From: Paracoccus litorisediminis
GTDB taxonomy: Bacteria > Pseudomonadota > Alphaproteobacteria > Rhodobacterales > Rhodobacteraceae
DNA: 64,000 bases
NCBI RefSeq assembly: GCF_009711205.1
Contig: NZ_WMIG01000004.1
Coordinates: forward strand, 1-64,000
Direction: 5' to 3'
Part shown: positions 17,163-26,552 of the stretch, in pieces
How positions within the stretch are numbered: the first letter of the stretch is position 1
Layout of the letters: the number at the start of each line of letters is the position of its first letter
The notes under the pieces: model-generated
Told to the model about the DNA's origin: nothing
Seen by the model: only the letters and a program-made list of their open reading frames with translations
Database searches by the model: none
Made by a program: the position numbers and the translations under genes

Positions 17163-18623
17163 GTGCATCTGCCAATGCCCACTGCCGCCATCACCCCTGC
17201 CTTATCCCGGAAATCCGCCACCCCGCACCCCATCCGGGCTGCCGTCAGCGTGATCTTCCTCGCGCTGTTCATGGCGCTTATCCAACTCAGCCCGGCCAGC
17301 GCGCAGGTGCTTAGTCCGGGCGGTGGGGGCGAACCTCCCAAGGTGTCACAAGAGGATGTGAAAACGGCGGTCAAGGAACTGCTGGCGGCATCCGATCCCA
17401 AGCCCGACCCGGTGACGACCGGCAATCCGATGGTCTCGTCAGATGAGCTGGGCTTCCTCATGCAGCCGCTGACCAAGACCGAGCTCAAGACCGAGATGTC
17501 GGGCTGGCTGAAGTTGCTGCAAGGTGCGGTGGCCGACCTTTCCGCGGCCGAGCTGGAATCCTTCAACCTGAACGCCGAGATCGAAAAGGCGAACGCCGAC
17601 AAGCCCAAGCCCGAGGAAGGAGCCAAGCCTGTCCTGACCCCTGAACAGGAGGCCATGGCTGAAAAGGTCGGCAAGCTGCGCGAGACGCGCACCGCGATCT
17701 CGGACCGTTTCCGCGAGGTCATGGACGCCTATGAAAACAAGGGCGGCGCGCCCGAGGATACCGCCGATTACCGCACCTATGTCAAAGAGGTCGGCGGCGT
17801 TCAGGTCGACACGACCAACCTGCGCTCGGCGCTGCTGACGCTGAAAGTCTGGGCCAATGCCGAGGATGGCGGCCAGCGGCTGGCCCGTCGTCTGGGTACG
17901 CTGCTGCTATGGACCGTGATTGGCGTCGCGGGGGGGTGGCTGATCAGCCTGATCGTGAACATGGCGCTGAAACGGACCCGCTTCACCTCGAAGTTGATGC
18001 GCCACTTCCTGCGCCTGTGGATCGCGCGTCTGGGCGGGTTGGTCGGCTTCCTGATCGGGCTGTCCTGGATCGGGACCAACATGACGCCGATCCTGGCCGG
18101 TCTGGGTGCCGCCGGTTTCATTCTGGCCTTTGCGTTGCAGGACACGATCAGCAATTTCGCCAGCGGTCTGCTGATCCTGTTCCTGCGCCCCTTCGATGCC
18201 GGAGACGAGATCGAGGCAGCCGGAGTCTCGGGCGAGGTCGAGAAGGTCTCGTTGTTCTCGACCCATCTCAGCACCGCCGAGAACCGCAAGGTCATCGTGC
18301 CTAACAACAAGATCTGGGAAGACGTGATCGTCAACTCGACCGGGGCCGATACCCGCCGCCTGTCGCTGGAAGTCGAGGTCGATGCCTCGAAGCACAGCCT
18401 TGAGGAATCCGAGACGTTGCTGCGTCAGGTCATGGACGATCATCCCGACGTTCTGGACGATCCCGCACCGACCCTGACGCTTAGCGCGATGACCGGCGAT
18501 ACCTATACCTTCACCTGCTGGCCCTGGGTCCAGACCGGTCAGCGCGACCGCGTGCGCTGGGAACTGGTTTCGCGTTTCGGGCGCGAGCTGAACGTGGTCA
18601 AGGGCGCGACCAAGGCAAGCTGA
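17163..18623 (+). CDS. MscS-family mechanosensitive ion channel
   Basis: This 486-residue inner-membrane channel should open under membrane tension to release solutes. It has an N-terminal signal peptide (ending near LSPASAQ) and a periplasmic domain to about residue 235, which includes a Pro/Lys/Glu-rich stretch. A TM helix TLLLWTVIGVAGGWLISLIV follows, then the MscS pore helix region GLGAAGFILAFALQDTISNFASGLLIL and the cytoplasmic beta domain (DAGDEIEAAGVSGEVEKVSL, PNNKIWEDVIVNST). I prefer GTG 17163, 7 bases after AGGAG. Its stop abuts the stop of the convergent gene. Confidence 0.88.
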   Translation: MHLPMPTAAITPALSRKSATPHPIRAAVSVIFLALFMALIQLSPASAQVLSPGGGGEPPKVSQEDVKTAVKELLAASDPKPDPVTTGNPMVSSDELGFLMQPLTKTELKTEMSGWLKLLQGAVADLSAAELESFNLNAEIEKANADKPKPEEGAKPVLTPEQEAMAEKVGKLRETRTAISDRFREVMDAYENKGGAPEDTADYRTYVKEVGGVQVDTTNLRSALLTLKVWANAEDGGQRLARRLGTLLLWTVIGVAGGWLISLIVNMALKRTRFTSKLMRHFLRLWIARLGGLVGFLIGLSWIGTNMTPILAGLGAAGFILAFALQDTISNFASGLLILFLRPFDAGDEIEAAGVSGEVEKVSLFSTHLSTAENRKVIVPNNKIWEDVIVNSTGADTRRLSLEVEVDASKHSLEESETLLRQVMDDHPDVLDDPAPTLTLSAMTGDTYTFTCWPWVQTGQRDRVRWELVSRFGRELNVVKGATKAS

Positions 18624-19553
18624 TCACAGCAGTCCTCGCAAGACCTGCGTGACCGGCAGGTGGAACAGCAGCTCGGTATTCGTGTGATGCCAGGCGCTTT
18701 TCACCCGCCGGTCCGTTCCGATCATCGGGCGCGAGTTCATCAGCCCGAAGCCGTCAAGTTCGCCCATCACGTCGACGACCTGCGTCCATGGCTTGGGCAT
18801 GGCGATCTTGGCGCTGAACGTCACGATCCGCCCGTTTTGGGCCAATGCTCCGGCCCGAGCCGGATCATGCTGGAGCAGCGCGAACAAGGCCTCGGAAATC
18901 ACCAGATTGCCCTTGGAATGGCCGACCAGAAGCGAGACGTCGATCATCCCCAGCAGCGACAGCAGCGTCTTGACATCCAGGCTGCGCCGGATCGCCATGC
19001 TGATCTGCCCATTCGGCACCTCAAGCGAGGACGGCATCATCCGCGTCGCAGCATCCAGCGGCTCAAAGGCGTGGCGGACCGCGTTGACCCAGCCGAACCA
19101 GAAGAACCCGCCCAAGGACTCGGAAAACAGGTCCGCCAGCCCATAGCCAGAAACGACGCCCAGCACCGGCCCGTCAATCGCATCCGCGACATTGCGCGCG
19201 AAAGCCGCCGTGCCCAAGGCCGACGAGCCGACACCCGCCACCGCGATGCAATCGGCCATGCCGCGATGCGCCTCGGCCTGAAACGCATCGAAATCCTGCC
19301 AAAGCCTCAGCCCGCCCCGTCCGGAGGGCTGGACCAGCAGGATCGCTCCCTCCCGCGCATAGCCTGGTGCCAGTTGCGCGACCTCATCGCGATGCAGGGT
19401 TCCCAGATCATAGAAGATATAGTCCAGAAAGGCGTTGCGCTCTCGGATCGGCTCCAGCAGCGCCTCCTTCAGGGGATTGGGCGCAGAGATTTTCTCGGGC
19501 AGAGAGATCAGCCGCGCCGCCTGCGCAGCCCCGAGAGATTGAGCGGATTTCAT
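18624..19553 (-). CDS. Alpha/beta-hydrolase-like protein of unknown function
   Basis: I do not recognise a named family for this 309-residue protein. It contains a nucleophile elbow, LLVGHSKGNLVISEALF, with candidate Ser213 in GHSKG, which is typical of lipase/esterase-like alpha/beta hydrolases. The middle is Gly/Ala-rich and partly hydrophobic (VLGVVSGYGLADLFSESLGGFFWFGW). No signal peptide is evident. A candidate catalytic His lies in SAWHHTNTELLFH near the C terminus. It converges on the MscS gene with no gap between the two stop codons. Confidence 0.6.
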   Translation of the reverse strand: MKSAQSLGAAQAARLISLPEKISAPNPLKEALLEPIRERNAFLDYIFYDLGTLHRDEVAQLAPGYAREGAILLVQPSGRGGLRLWQDFDAFQAEAHRGMADCIAVAGVGSSALGTAAFARNVADAIDGPVLGVVSGYGLADLFSESLGGFFWFGWVNAVRHAFEPLDAATRMMPSSLEVPNGQISMAIRRSLDVKTLLSLLGMIDVSLLVGHSKGNLVISEALFALLQHDPARAGALAQNGRIVTFSAKIAMPKPWTQVVDVMGELDGFGLMNSRPMIGTDRRVKSAWHHTNTELLFHLPVTQVLRGLL

Positions 19554-20168
19554 GCCATCACCTCAATCAAACAAGGATGATGTTAACCCGATCCCGGCTT
19601 TTCCCGGGCTGCACTTTTTGGGCAGGTCGTTTCCGGTCAGGGCCGGCGGACAGGGTTTCAACCCGCCCATTTTTCGAGGGCGCGTTAGCCATTTTGACGG
19701 AAAGCGACTTGCCCCCTGTTCGCGGGACAGGATCTAGCTCAGCCCCGGTGGGCTTCGGTTCAGCGTTCGATTTTCGCGACCTAGGAATAATTCCCCACGA
19801 GGGCATAACTGAAGGCAGCCCGCGATGCCTTGCGATGCAATCGCGAGTTTCGCCACTCACTGGAACGGGCTGAGGACGTTATCAATTTCCTTCAAGCGCA
19901 CGCAGCTTTCAGGCGTCGAACTCGACAGGAAGACCTTCGGCGATGATTACGGCGAACCGCTGAAGATCAAGCGCATCCTGAATGTGGCCAATGTCATCGC
20001 CTCAATCGCGATTGTTTTATCAGGCACGACGCGGTCCGCTACCGCGTCGCGATCGAAGACTGGAAAAGCGACCTCCGGTTCCTGAAGGGGCATTACCGCA
20101 CGGCCGACGGTCACCATCTGTCCCCTTGGCCAAAGATATCCCCGACCGGATACGCAATCTAAGTCGCC
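19554..20168. other. Gene-poor 615-base gap
   Basis: No reading frame here looks like a complete gene. Open frames on both strands lack recognisable motifs and a clear ribosome-binding site. The right half holds what may be a broken gene (listed separately). The left half (19571-19820) shows nothing I can name. Confidence 0.5.
19825..20162 (+). pseudogene. Possible frameshifted gene remnant
   Basis: Protein-like sequence appears in two frames in succession. FGDDYGEPLKIKRILNVANVIA is in the frame starting ATG 19825. RDCFIRHDAVRYRVAIEDWK, continuing as SDLRFLKGHYR, is in the frame ending TAA at 20162. A single frameshift near 19990 would join them. I do not recognise the family, and chance open frames in GC-rich DNA cannot be excluded. 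Confidence 0.3.
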
Positions 20169-21983
20169 TTAGACCGCGTCCTTTTCGGCCAATTCCAGCC
20201 ATTCTTCCTCGGCCGCAGCCAACGCTGCCTGCCGTTCGGCCAGACCTTCGCTTGCCTTGGCGAACTTTGCCGGCGCGGTCGAGAACAGGTCGGGCTGGGC
20301 CAGGAATTCGTTCAGTTTGCCGATCTCGGCCTCCAGCCGCTCCATGACGCCGGGCAGCGATTCCAGCCGCTTCTTCTCGGTGAAGCTCAGGCCAGATTTC
20401 GAGACTTGCGGCTTGGTATCGGCTTTCGCCGGAGCAGCCGCGACCGTTTTCGTCACCTCGGATGCGGGGCTGTCCTCGGGGCGTTGCGCGCGGTAATCCG
20501 ACCAACCGCCCGGATAGATCACGGCGCGGCCGTCACCCTCCATCGCGACGGTGGTGGTGGCCACGCGATCGATGAAATCACGATCGTGGCTGACCAGCAG
20601 CACGGTGCCGTCATATTCGCCAAGGATATCCTGCAGCAGGTCCAGCGTTTCCACGTCCAGATCGTTGGTCGGTTCGTCCAGCACCAGCAGGTTCGAGGGC
20701 CGCGCCATGATCCGCGCCAGCAGCAGCCGCGCCTTTTCGCCACCCGAGAGGCTGCCCACTGGCGCGCGAGCCTGCGCCTCGTCGAACAGGAAGTCCTTCA
20801 GATAGGCCACGACATGCTTGGGATTGCCGCGCACCATGACCTGATCCGCGCGTCCCGAAACCCGCATCTCGGGGTCTCCGGTCAGCGCATCCCACAGGCT
20901 GACCGTCTCATCAATGGCGCTGCGGGCCTGATCAAAGATGGCGATATCCAGATTGGTGCCCAGCTTGATCTCACCCTCATCCGGGGCGAGCTCGCCGGTC
21001 AGCATCTTGATCAGCGTGGTCTTGCCCGCGCCATTCGGACCGACAAAGGCCACGCGGTCGCCGCGCAGCACGCGCAGGTCGAAAGGCTTCAGGATGGTGC
21101 GATCACCGAAGGCCTTGGAAATGCCCTTGGCGTCGATCACGCGCTTGCCCGATTGCTGGCCGGATTCCAGTTCCATCAAGGCGGTGCCCTGACGGCGGAT
21201 CTGGCCGGCGCGTTCGTCGCGCAGCGCCGCCAGCGCGCGGACGCGGCCTTGGTTGCGCTTGCGACGGGCGCTGATGCCTTCGACGGCCCAGCGGGCCTCG
21301 GCCTTGATCTTGCGGTCCAGCTTGTGGCGGGCGTCGTCCTCGGCGGCCCAGACGGTCTCGCGCCAATCCTCGAAATGCTCGAAGCCACGTTCCTGACGGC
21401 GGACCTCGCTGCGGTCGATCCACAGCGTCGCGCGGGTCAGCGCGCGCAGGAAGGCGCGGTCGTGGCTGATCAGGACGAAGCCGGCCTTGGTCGTGGAAAG
21501 CTGCTCTTCCAGCCAGCCGATGGCTTCGATGTCCAGATGGTTGGTCGGCTCGTCCAGCAACATCAGTTCCGGCGCTTCGGCCAGCAGCCGGGCCAGCGCC
21601 GCACGGCGCCGCTCACCGCCCGAGGCGGTGGTTACGGCACGGTCGGGATCGAATTTCAGCCCCTCGGCTGCCATTTCGACGCGGTAATCCTCGCCGTCAT
21701 GCAGGCCCGCGCGGGCAAAATCGCCCAAGGTCGCATAACCAGACAGGTCGGGGTCCTGCTCCATATAGCCGACCTTGACGCCGGCGGGCGTGACGACCTG
21801 ACCGCTATCTGGCTCGACCAGACCGGCCATGACCTTCATCAGCGTGGACTTGCCCGAGCCGTTGCGGCCAACCAGCGCCAGCCGGTCGCCCTGCTGGACG
21901 GTCATGTTCAGACCGTCAAAGACGGGATTGCCGCCGAAGGTCAGCGAAATATCGGTGAGTTGCAAAAGGGGTGCGCGTGCCAT
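20169..21983 (-). CDS. uup: ABC-F family ATPase (Uup-like)
   Basis: This 604-residue soluble protein has two ABC domains and no membrane segments. The first Walker A is GRNGSGKS (39-46), with signature SGGERRRAALARLL and Walker B LMLLDEPTNHLD. The second has GPNGAGKTTL, LSGGEKARLLLARI and LLVLDEPTNDLD. The C-terminal coiled coil (residues about 535-600) is the Uup DNA-binding-type tail. ABC-F proteins act on ribosomes, and Uup also affects precise excision of transposons. It lies 42 bases downstream of the serine hydrolase gene on the same strand. Confidence 0.88.
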   Translation of the reverse strand: MARAPLLQLTDISLTFGGNPVFDGLNMTVQQGDRLALVGRNGSGKSTLMKVMAGLVEPDSGQVVTPAGVKVGYMEQDPDLSGYATLGDFARAGLHDGEDYRVEMAAEGLKFDPDRAVTTASGGERRRAALARLLAEAPELMLLDEPTNHLDIEAIGWLEEQLSTTKAGFVLISHDRAFLRALTRATLWIDRSEVRRQERGFEHFEDWRETVWAAEDDARHKLDRKIKAEARWAVEGISARRKRNQGRVRALAALRDERAGQIRRQGTALMELESGQQSGKRVIDAKGISKAFGDRTILKPFDLRVLRGDRVAFVGPNGAGKTTLIKMLTGELAPDEGEIKLGTNLDIAIFDQARSAIDETVSLWDALTGDPEMRVSGRADQVMVRGNPKHVVAYLKDFLFDEAQARAPVGSLSGGEKARLLLARIMARPSNLLVLDEPTNDLDVETLDLLQDILGEYDGTVLLVSHDRDFIDRVATTTVAMEGDGRAVIYPGGWSDYRAQRPEDSPASEVTKTVAAAPAKADTKPQVSKSGLSFTEKKRLESLPGVMERLEAEIGKLNEFLAQPDLFSTAPAKFAKASEGLAERQAALAAAEEEWLELAEKDAV

Positions 21984-22025
21984 GAGGCGCAGATATGCTG
22001 CGCCGCAGCCCGGGTCAACGCCCGC

Positions 22026-22994
22026 TCACAGGCTTTGCACCAGATCGCCTGCCAGCGCATGCAATTCCGTCCGGTAGCCCGTGCGCGCCGAAGGCTGGTC
22101 CGGGTCCGAGGTCATGGCGATCGCCACCGGCACGGCCCCCGGAAAGACATAGATCATCTGCCCGCCATAGCCCCAGCCATAGCGCACCTCGCGTCCGCCG
22201 ATCCGGCTGATGAACCAGCCATAGCCGTATTGCTCGCCGCTGAAGATTGATCGCGTGCGCGGCTGCCAGCTTGCCTCGATCCAGGTCCCCGGGATCACCC
22301 CCTGCCCGCCCTGCGCATAGGCCGCGCCAAAGGCCATCAGGCTGCGCGTCGACATCGCCATCTGGTTGCCGCCCAGATAGATCCCCTGCGGATCACGCTC
22401 CCATGCCGCAATGGCAAAGCCGGGAATCTTCAGCCAGTCCCGCGCCAGCGCCAAGGTGGACTTGCCCCCGGCCCTGGTCAGCATGGCCGAGACCAGATGG
22501 CTCGATGCGGTGGAATATTGCATCCTTCCGCCCGGCGCGGCCTCAAACGGGGCGGAAAGCGCCGCACGTACCCAGTTCGGGCTGCTGACCCAGCGCCCGT
22601 AATTCGGACCCGACTGGCGCTGCAATCCCGCCTGCATCGACAGCAGATGGCCCAACGTCAGCGACGCCATCCGCGGATCAGGCTCTGACGGCAAATCGCG
22701 CGCCAGAACCTCATCCACCCGCTGGTCCGGACCGGAAAAAACACCCCTCGCAATCGCGACCCCCGCCAATGCCGAGATCACCGATTTCGAAGCCGACTTG
22801 ATATTGGTGGGCTGGTCTGGCCCATAGCCGCGATAACCCTGCGCCGCGACCTCCTCGCCATCGCGCCAGATGGCGATGGCGCGCAGCGGCTGCATGGTCC
22901 CGGCGTCCTGCAACAGCCCGGCAGCCGTCGCCCGCGCCAGACGCGGCGCGGCCAGCAGGGCGGAGGCGGCAAGGATCAGGGAACGACGCTTCAT
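22026..22994 (-). CDS. Serine hydrolase, beta-lactamase (class C-like) fold, exported
   Basis: This 322-residue protein has a signal peptide (MKRRSLILAASALLAAPRLARA) and a penicillin-binding-like SxxK motif at S67-K70 (SASK). YST, in RMQYSTASSHL, stands in for the YxN motif, and the C-terminal strand GWGYGGQMIYVFP fits the HxG/KTG region. Likely roles are a periplasmic esterase, peptidase or 6-aminohexanoate-dimer-hydrolase-like enzyme; true beta-lactam resistance is not indicated. I start at 22994 so the signal peptide begins with MKRR. It is followed by uup. Confidence 0.8.
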   Translation of the reverse strand: MKRRSLILAASALLAAPRLARATAAGLLQDAGTMQPLRAIAIWRDGEEVAAQGYRGYGPDQPTNIKSASKSVISALAGVAIARGVFSGPDQRVDEVLARDLPSEPDPRMASLTLGHLLSMQAGLQRQSGPNYGRWVSSPNWVRAALSAPFEAAPGGRMQYSTASSHLVSAMLTRAGGKSTLALARDWLKIPGFAIAAWERDPQGIYLGGNQMAMSTRSLMAFGAAYAQGGQGVIPGTWIEASWQPRTRSIFSGEQYGYGWFISRIGGREVRYGWGYGGQMIYVFPGAVPVAIAMTSDPDQPSARTGYRTELHALAGDLVQSL

Positions 22995-23045
22995 GCCCTG
23001 ATCATGCCGCCCTTTGCGCCGCTGCGATACAGGCACCCGGTCAAT

Positions 23046-23070
23046 TCTCCGTTTGCCAAATACCCATCCC
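23046..23070 (+). repeat. Intergenic repeat motif upstream of dnaX
   Basis: TCTCCGTTTGCCAAATACCC matches, with few changes, the motif at 45629-45649 and those at 13401, 25911 and 36680 (reverse). No GGGGG hairpin follows here. Confidence 0.5.
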
Positions 23071-23139
23071 TGACCCCGCGCAAAGGTTGCCGCCCTGTCG
23101 ACCCGCGTCTAATGTATCGCGGAAGAGAAAAGGCGGACC

Positions 23140-24918
23140 ATGAGCGAAAGCGAAAAGACCTATCAAGTTCTGGCGCGGAAATACCGCCCCGAAACCTTCG
23201 CCGACCTCGTGGGGCAGGACGCGATGGTGCGGACGCTCAGGAACGCCTTTGAGGCCTCGCGCATCGCGCAGGCCTTCATCATGACCGGCATTCGCGGCAC
23301 CGGGAAAACCACGACCGCCCGGATCATCGCCAAGGGCCTGAACTGTACCGGCCCCGATGGCAATGGCGGCCCCACGACCGAGCCTTGCGGCACCTGCGAA
23401 CATTGCGTGGCGATCTCTGAGGGACGCCATGTCGACGTGCTTGAAATGGACGCGGCATCCCGCACCGGGGTCAACGACATCCGCGAGATCATCGAAAGCG
23501 TGCATTACCGGGCGGCCTCGGCCCGCTACAAGATCTACATCATCGACGAAGTCCACATGCTGTCGTCCAGCGCCTTCAACGCGCTCTTGAAGACGCTGGA
23601 GGAACCGCCGCCGCATGTGAAATTCATCTTCGCCACCACGGAAATCCGCAAGGTTCCGGTCACGGTTCTGTCGCGCTGCCAGCGCTTCGACCTGCGCCGG
23701 ATCGAGCCCGAGGTGATGATCGCGCTGCTGCGCCGCATCGCCTCGGCGGAAAGTGCCGAAATAACCGATGACGCGCTGGCGCTGATCACCCGCGCGGCGG
23801 AAGGGTCGGCGCGCGACGCCACCAGTCTTCTGGATCAGGCGATCAGCCATGGCGCGGGCGAAACCACCGCCCCGCAGGTCCGCGCCATGCTGGGTCTGGC
23901 CGACCGTGGTCGTGTGCTTGACCTCTTCGACATGATCCTGCGCGGTGCCGCCGCCGAGGCTCTGGCTGAGTTGCAAGCGCAATATGCCGACGGGGCCGAC
24001 CCGATGGCGGTGCTGCGCGATCTGGCCGAGATCACGCATTGGATCTCGATCGTCAAAATCACACCCGAGGCGATCGACGACCCGACCATCGGCCCCGATG
24101 AGCGCGCCCGCGGTCAGGACATCGCCACCCGCATCCCGATGCGCGCCCTGACCCGCCTGTGGCAGATGCTGCTGAAAGCGCTGGAAGAGGTGGGACAAGC
24201 CCCGAACGCGATGATGGCCGCCGAAATGGCGATCATCCGCCTGACCCATGTCGCCGATCTGCCCGACCCCGAGGCGCTGATCCGCAAGGTTCAAGCCTCG
24301 GCCGCAGCGGGCGAATTCAGCCGCGCGCCCTCGGCCCCCGCGCAGCGCCCCTCCGATGCGCCGCGCATGGCGGCCCCCCGCGCGCCCATCACCACCCGCC
24401 CCGATGGCGGCGCGCTGGCCATTGCGGTTTCGCCCGATGCACTGGCGGCCTTCCCGGACTTCGAATCCGTGATCGAGCTGATCCGCCGGATGCGCGACAT
24501 GAAGCTGCTGCTGGATGTCGAGGATCACCTGCGCCTTGTCCGCTACTCGCCCGGCCGGATCGAATTCCAGCCGACCGACACTGCCCCGCGCGACTTCCCC
24601 CAGCGTCTGGCCGAGCGTCTGCGCGGCTGGACCGGCGGGCAACGCTGGGCGGTGACGGTGGTGTCGGATGGTGGCCAGCCCACGATCAGCGAACAGCGCG
24701 CCGCCCGCGAGGCCGCGGCCCGCCTCCGCGCCATGGAAAACCCGACCGTGCAAGCGATCTTCGCGGCCTTTCCGACTGCAAAAATCACCGCGATCCGACC
24801 GGTTCCCACCCCGCCCCCGGTTGAAAACCCCGCTGGCGAGGATAAATCCCCCCATGACCTGACCGAAGGCCCGGTGGCCGAGGTCGAGGAATGGGACCCT
24901 TTCGAGGACGAGGAATAA
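23140..24918 (+). CDS. dnaX: DNA polymerase III subunits gamma/tau
   Basis: This is the clamp-loader ATPase that opens the sliding clamp and ties polymerase cores together. The 592-residue protein has Walker A GIRGTGKT at residues 50-57 and zinc-module cysteines in LNCTGPD and CGTCEHC. It also carries the Walker B/DEVH stretch IYIIDEVHMLSSSAFNALLKTLEEPP and sensor-1 FATTEIRK. The C-terminal half is Ala/Pro-rich, then becomes the tau domain. I see no A-rich slippery site for programmed frameshifting. It heads the classic dnaX-ybaB-recR operon. Confidence 0.96.
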   Translation: MSESEKTYQVLARKYRPETFADLVGQDAMVRTLRNAFEASRIAQAFIMTGIRGTGKTTTARIIAKGLNCTGPDGNGGPTTEPCGTCEHCVAISEGRHVDVLEMDAASRTGVNDIREIIESVHYRAASARYKIYIIDEVHMLSSSAFNALLKTLEEPPPHVKFIFATTEIRKVPVTVLSRCQRFDLRRIEPEVMIALLRRIASAESAEITDDALALITRAAEGSARDATSLLDQAISHGAGETTAPQVRAMLGLADRGRVLDLFDMILRGAAAEALAELQAQYADGADPMAVLRDLAEITHWISIVKITPEAIDDPTIGPDERARGQDIATRIPMRALTRLWQMLLKALEEVGQAPNAMMAAEMAIIRLTHVADLPDPEALIRKVQASAAAGEFSRAPSAPAQRPSDAPRMAAPRAPITTRPDGGALAIAVSPDALAAFPDFESVIELIRRMRDMKLLLDVEDHLRLVRYSPGRIEFQPTDTAPRDFPQRLAERLRGWTGGQRWAVTVVSDGGQPTISEQRAAREAAARLRAMENPTVQAIFAAFPTAKITAIRPVPTPPPVENPAGEDKSPHDLTEGPVAEVEEWDPFEDEE

Positions 24919-24921
24919 GAC

Positions 24922-25266
24922 ATGTTCAAAGGCCTGGGCGATATGGGCGATCTGTCAAAGATGATGGAAGCCGCGCAGCAGATGCAGACCAAGATGACCG
25001 AGATGCAGGACGGGCTGACCCGCCTGACCGTCACCGGCGAGGCTGGCGGCGGTCTGGTCAAGGCCACGGCCACCGCCAAGGGCGAGCTGACCGGTCTCGA
25101 CATCGATCCGTCGATCTTCCGTTCGGAAGACAAGGAAGTGGTCGAGGACCTGATCCTTGCCGCGATCAAGGACGCGCAGCGCCGCGCCACCGACAAGGCA
25201 GCCGAGGAAATGGCCCGCCTGACCCGTGAACTGGGCCTTCCCGCCGACATGAAGATGCCCTTCTGA
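24922..25266 (+). CDS. YbaB/EbfC nucleoid-associated protein
   Basis: This 114-residue DNA-binding protein has an N-terminal Met/Gln-rich helix ([17 protein letters not shown]), a beta-sheet core and a C-terminal helix. It starts 3 bases after dnaX and ends 1 base before recR, the conserved arrangement for this family. It binds DNA as a dimer and is thought to help organise the nucleoid. Confidence 0.93.
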   Translation: MFKGLGDMGDLSKMMEAAQQMQTKMTEMQDGLTRLTVTGEAGGGLVKATATAKGELTGLDIDPSIFRSEDKEVVEDLILAAIKDAQRRATDKAAEEMARLTRELGLPADMKMPF

Positions 25267-25267
25267 C

Positions 25268-25870
25268 ATGGCCACTGGCCCCGGCGACGACATCGAGACG
25301 CTGATCACGACGATGGCGCGTCTGCCGGGGCTTGGCCCCCGCTCGGCGCGCCGCGTCGTCCTGCACCTGATCCGCAAGCGCGCGGGCCAGATGGCGCAGT
25401 TGGCCAGCCTCATGGCCAATGTCGCCGAAAGCGCCCGCGAATGCGTGGCTTGCGGCAATATCACCCAATCCGACCTCTGCCCGATCTGCACCGATCCCGC
25501 CCGCGCCACCGGTGAGATCTGCGTGGTGACCGAGGTCGCGGATCTATGGGCCTTGGAACGTGGCCGCGCCTTCAAGGGCCGCTACCATGTGCTGGGCGGC
25601 AGCCTGTCAGCGCTGGACGAAATAGGTCCGGACGATCTGCGCATCCCGCAACTTATCGCCCGCATCGCGGACGAACATGTTTCCGAAGTCATCCTCGCCC
25701 TCTCGGCCACGGTCGAGGGCCAGACCACCGCGCATTACATCGCCGACAGCCTGGCCGTGACCGGTGTCACCATCACCGGCCTTGCCCAAGGCGTCCCGAT
25801 CGGGGGCGAACTCGACTATCTCGACGACGGCACCATCACCGCCGCCCTGCGCGCCCGCCGCAAATTCTGA
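25268..25870 (+). CDS. recR: Recombination mediator RecR
   Basis: RecR works with RecF and RecO to load RecA on gapped DNA. The 200-residue protein has an N-terminal HhH ([19 protein letters not shown]), a four-cysteine zinc finger ([16 protein letters not shown]) and a TOPRIM domain ([27 protein letters not shown]). The C-terminal Walker-B-like tail includes [22 protein letters not shown]. It is the last gene of the dnaX operon. Confidence 0.96.
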   Translation: MATGPGDDIETLITTMARLPGLGPRSARRVVLHLIRKRAGQMAQLASLMANVAESARECVACGNITQSDLCPICTDPARATGEICVVTEVADLWALERGRAFKGRYHVLGGSLSALDEIGPDDLRIPQLIARIADEHVSEVILALSATVEGQTTAHYIADSLAVTGVTITGLAQGVPIGGELDYLDDGTITAALRARRKF

Positions 25871-25878
25871 AACGACAA

Positions 25879-25912
25879 AAGGCGCTGCATCCGGGATGCA
25901 ACGCCTTGATTT
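25879..25912 (+). terminator. Terminator of the dnaX-ybaB-recR operon
   Basis: AAGGCG(C)TGCATCC / GGATGCA(A)CGCCTT forms a 13-bp stem with one mismatch, followed by GATTTC. It begins 9 bases after the recR stop. Confidence 0.7.
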
Positions 25913-26001
25913 CACCGTTCCACAAATATCCTAGAGGGTGAGGCTTGGCCGGAAAAAGTCCGGGGGACCTTTTCCAAAGCCGAACGGGGGCAATGCCCCC
26001 G
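25911..26001. repeat. Intergenic repeat unit with two hairpins between recR and hsp20
   Basis: TTCACCGTTCCACAAATATCC is followed by GGAAAAAGTCC/GGACCTTTTCC (25951-25975) and CGGGGGC-AAT-GCCCCCG (25985-26001). On the minus strand the hairpins lie just after the hsp20 stop and could end that transcript. The unit belongs to the same family as 13401 and 36657. Confidence 0.55.
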
Positions 26002-26015
26002 CCGCTAATCCCCGA

Positions 26016-26462
26016 TCAGGAATTCAGCTTCTCGACCGCCTTCAGCGTCTTCGCGATCTCGATCCGGCGCGGTTTCAGCGCTTCGGGGATCTCGCGGATC
26101 AGGTCGATGTTCAGCATCCCGTCCTCATGGCTCGCGCCATCGACGCGGACATGATCGGCCAAGGTGAAGCGGCGCTCAAAGGCGCGGGTCGCGATGCCAC
26201 GATGCAGGAAGGTCCGGCCTTCGTCCTCGGCGGATTTCCGGCCCGAGACGATCACCGCACCGTCCTTGACCTCGACATTCAGATCATCGGCACCAAAGCC
26301 TGCAACGGCAATCGAGATGCGATAGGCATTCTCGCCGGTCTTCTCGATATTATAGGGGGGATAGCTCGCGATATCGGCCGACAGGGCACGGTCCATGACG
26401 TCAGCCATGCGGTCAAAACCGACCGAGGCACGATAAAGCGGGGTCAGATCAAAGTTGCGCAT
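26016..26462 (-). CDS. Small heat-shock protein (Hsp20/IbpA type)
   Basis: This 148-residue alpha-crystallin-domain chaperone binds unfolding proteins for later rescue by DnaK/ClpB. It starts MRNFDLTPLYRASVGFDRM, the IbpA-type N terminus. The crystallin domain includes YRISIAVAGFGADDLNVEVK, and the later GVA/GIA-like segment is HRGIATRAFERRF. Start 26462 follows AAGGAT. A sigma32-like promoter lies at 26553-26581. It is downstream of glcDEF on the same strand but probably has independent heat-shock control. Confidence 0.9.
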   Translation of the reverse strand: MRNFDLTPLYRASVGFDRMADVMDRALSADIASYPPYNIEKTGENAYRISIAVAGFGADDLNVEVKDGAVIVSGRKSAEDEGRTFLHRGIATRAFERRFTLADHVRVDGASHEDGMLNIDLIREIPEALKPRRIEIAKTLKAVEKLNS

Positions 26463-26552
26463 TTTCGCATCCTTCTTCAAGCGATACAAAGGCTTGCCCC
26501 CCTATGCGGGCGGGCAGGTCCGTCGGCGCCCTTGGGCCCTCCGACAAGACTT

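Noticed and set aside
22026-22994. Beta-lactam resistance gene
   Set aside because: Only the SxxK motif and fold are shared. YST in place of YxN, and no resistance context, point to a general serine hydrolase.
23140-24918. Programmed frameshift in dnaX giving a short gamma subunit
   Set aside because: No A-rich slippery heptamer or following hairpin could be found in the expected region.
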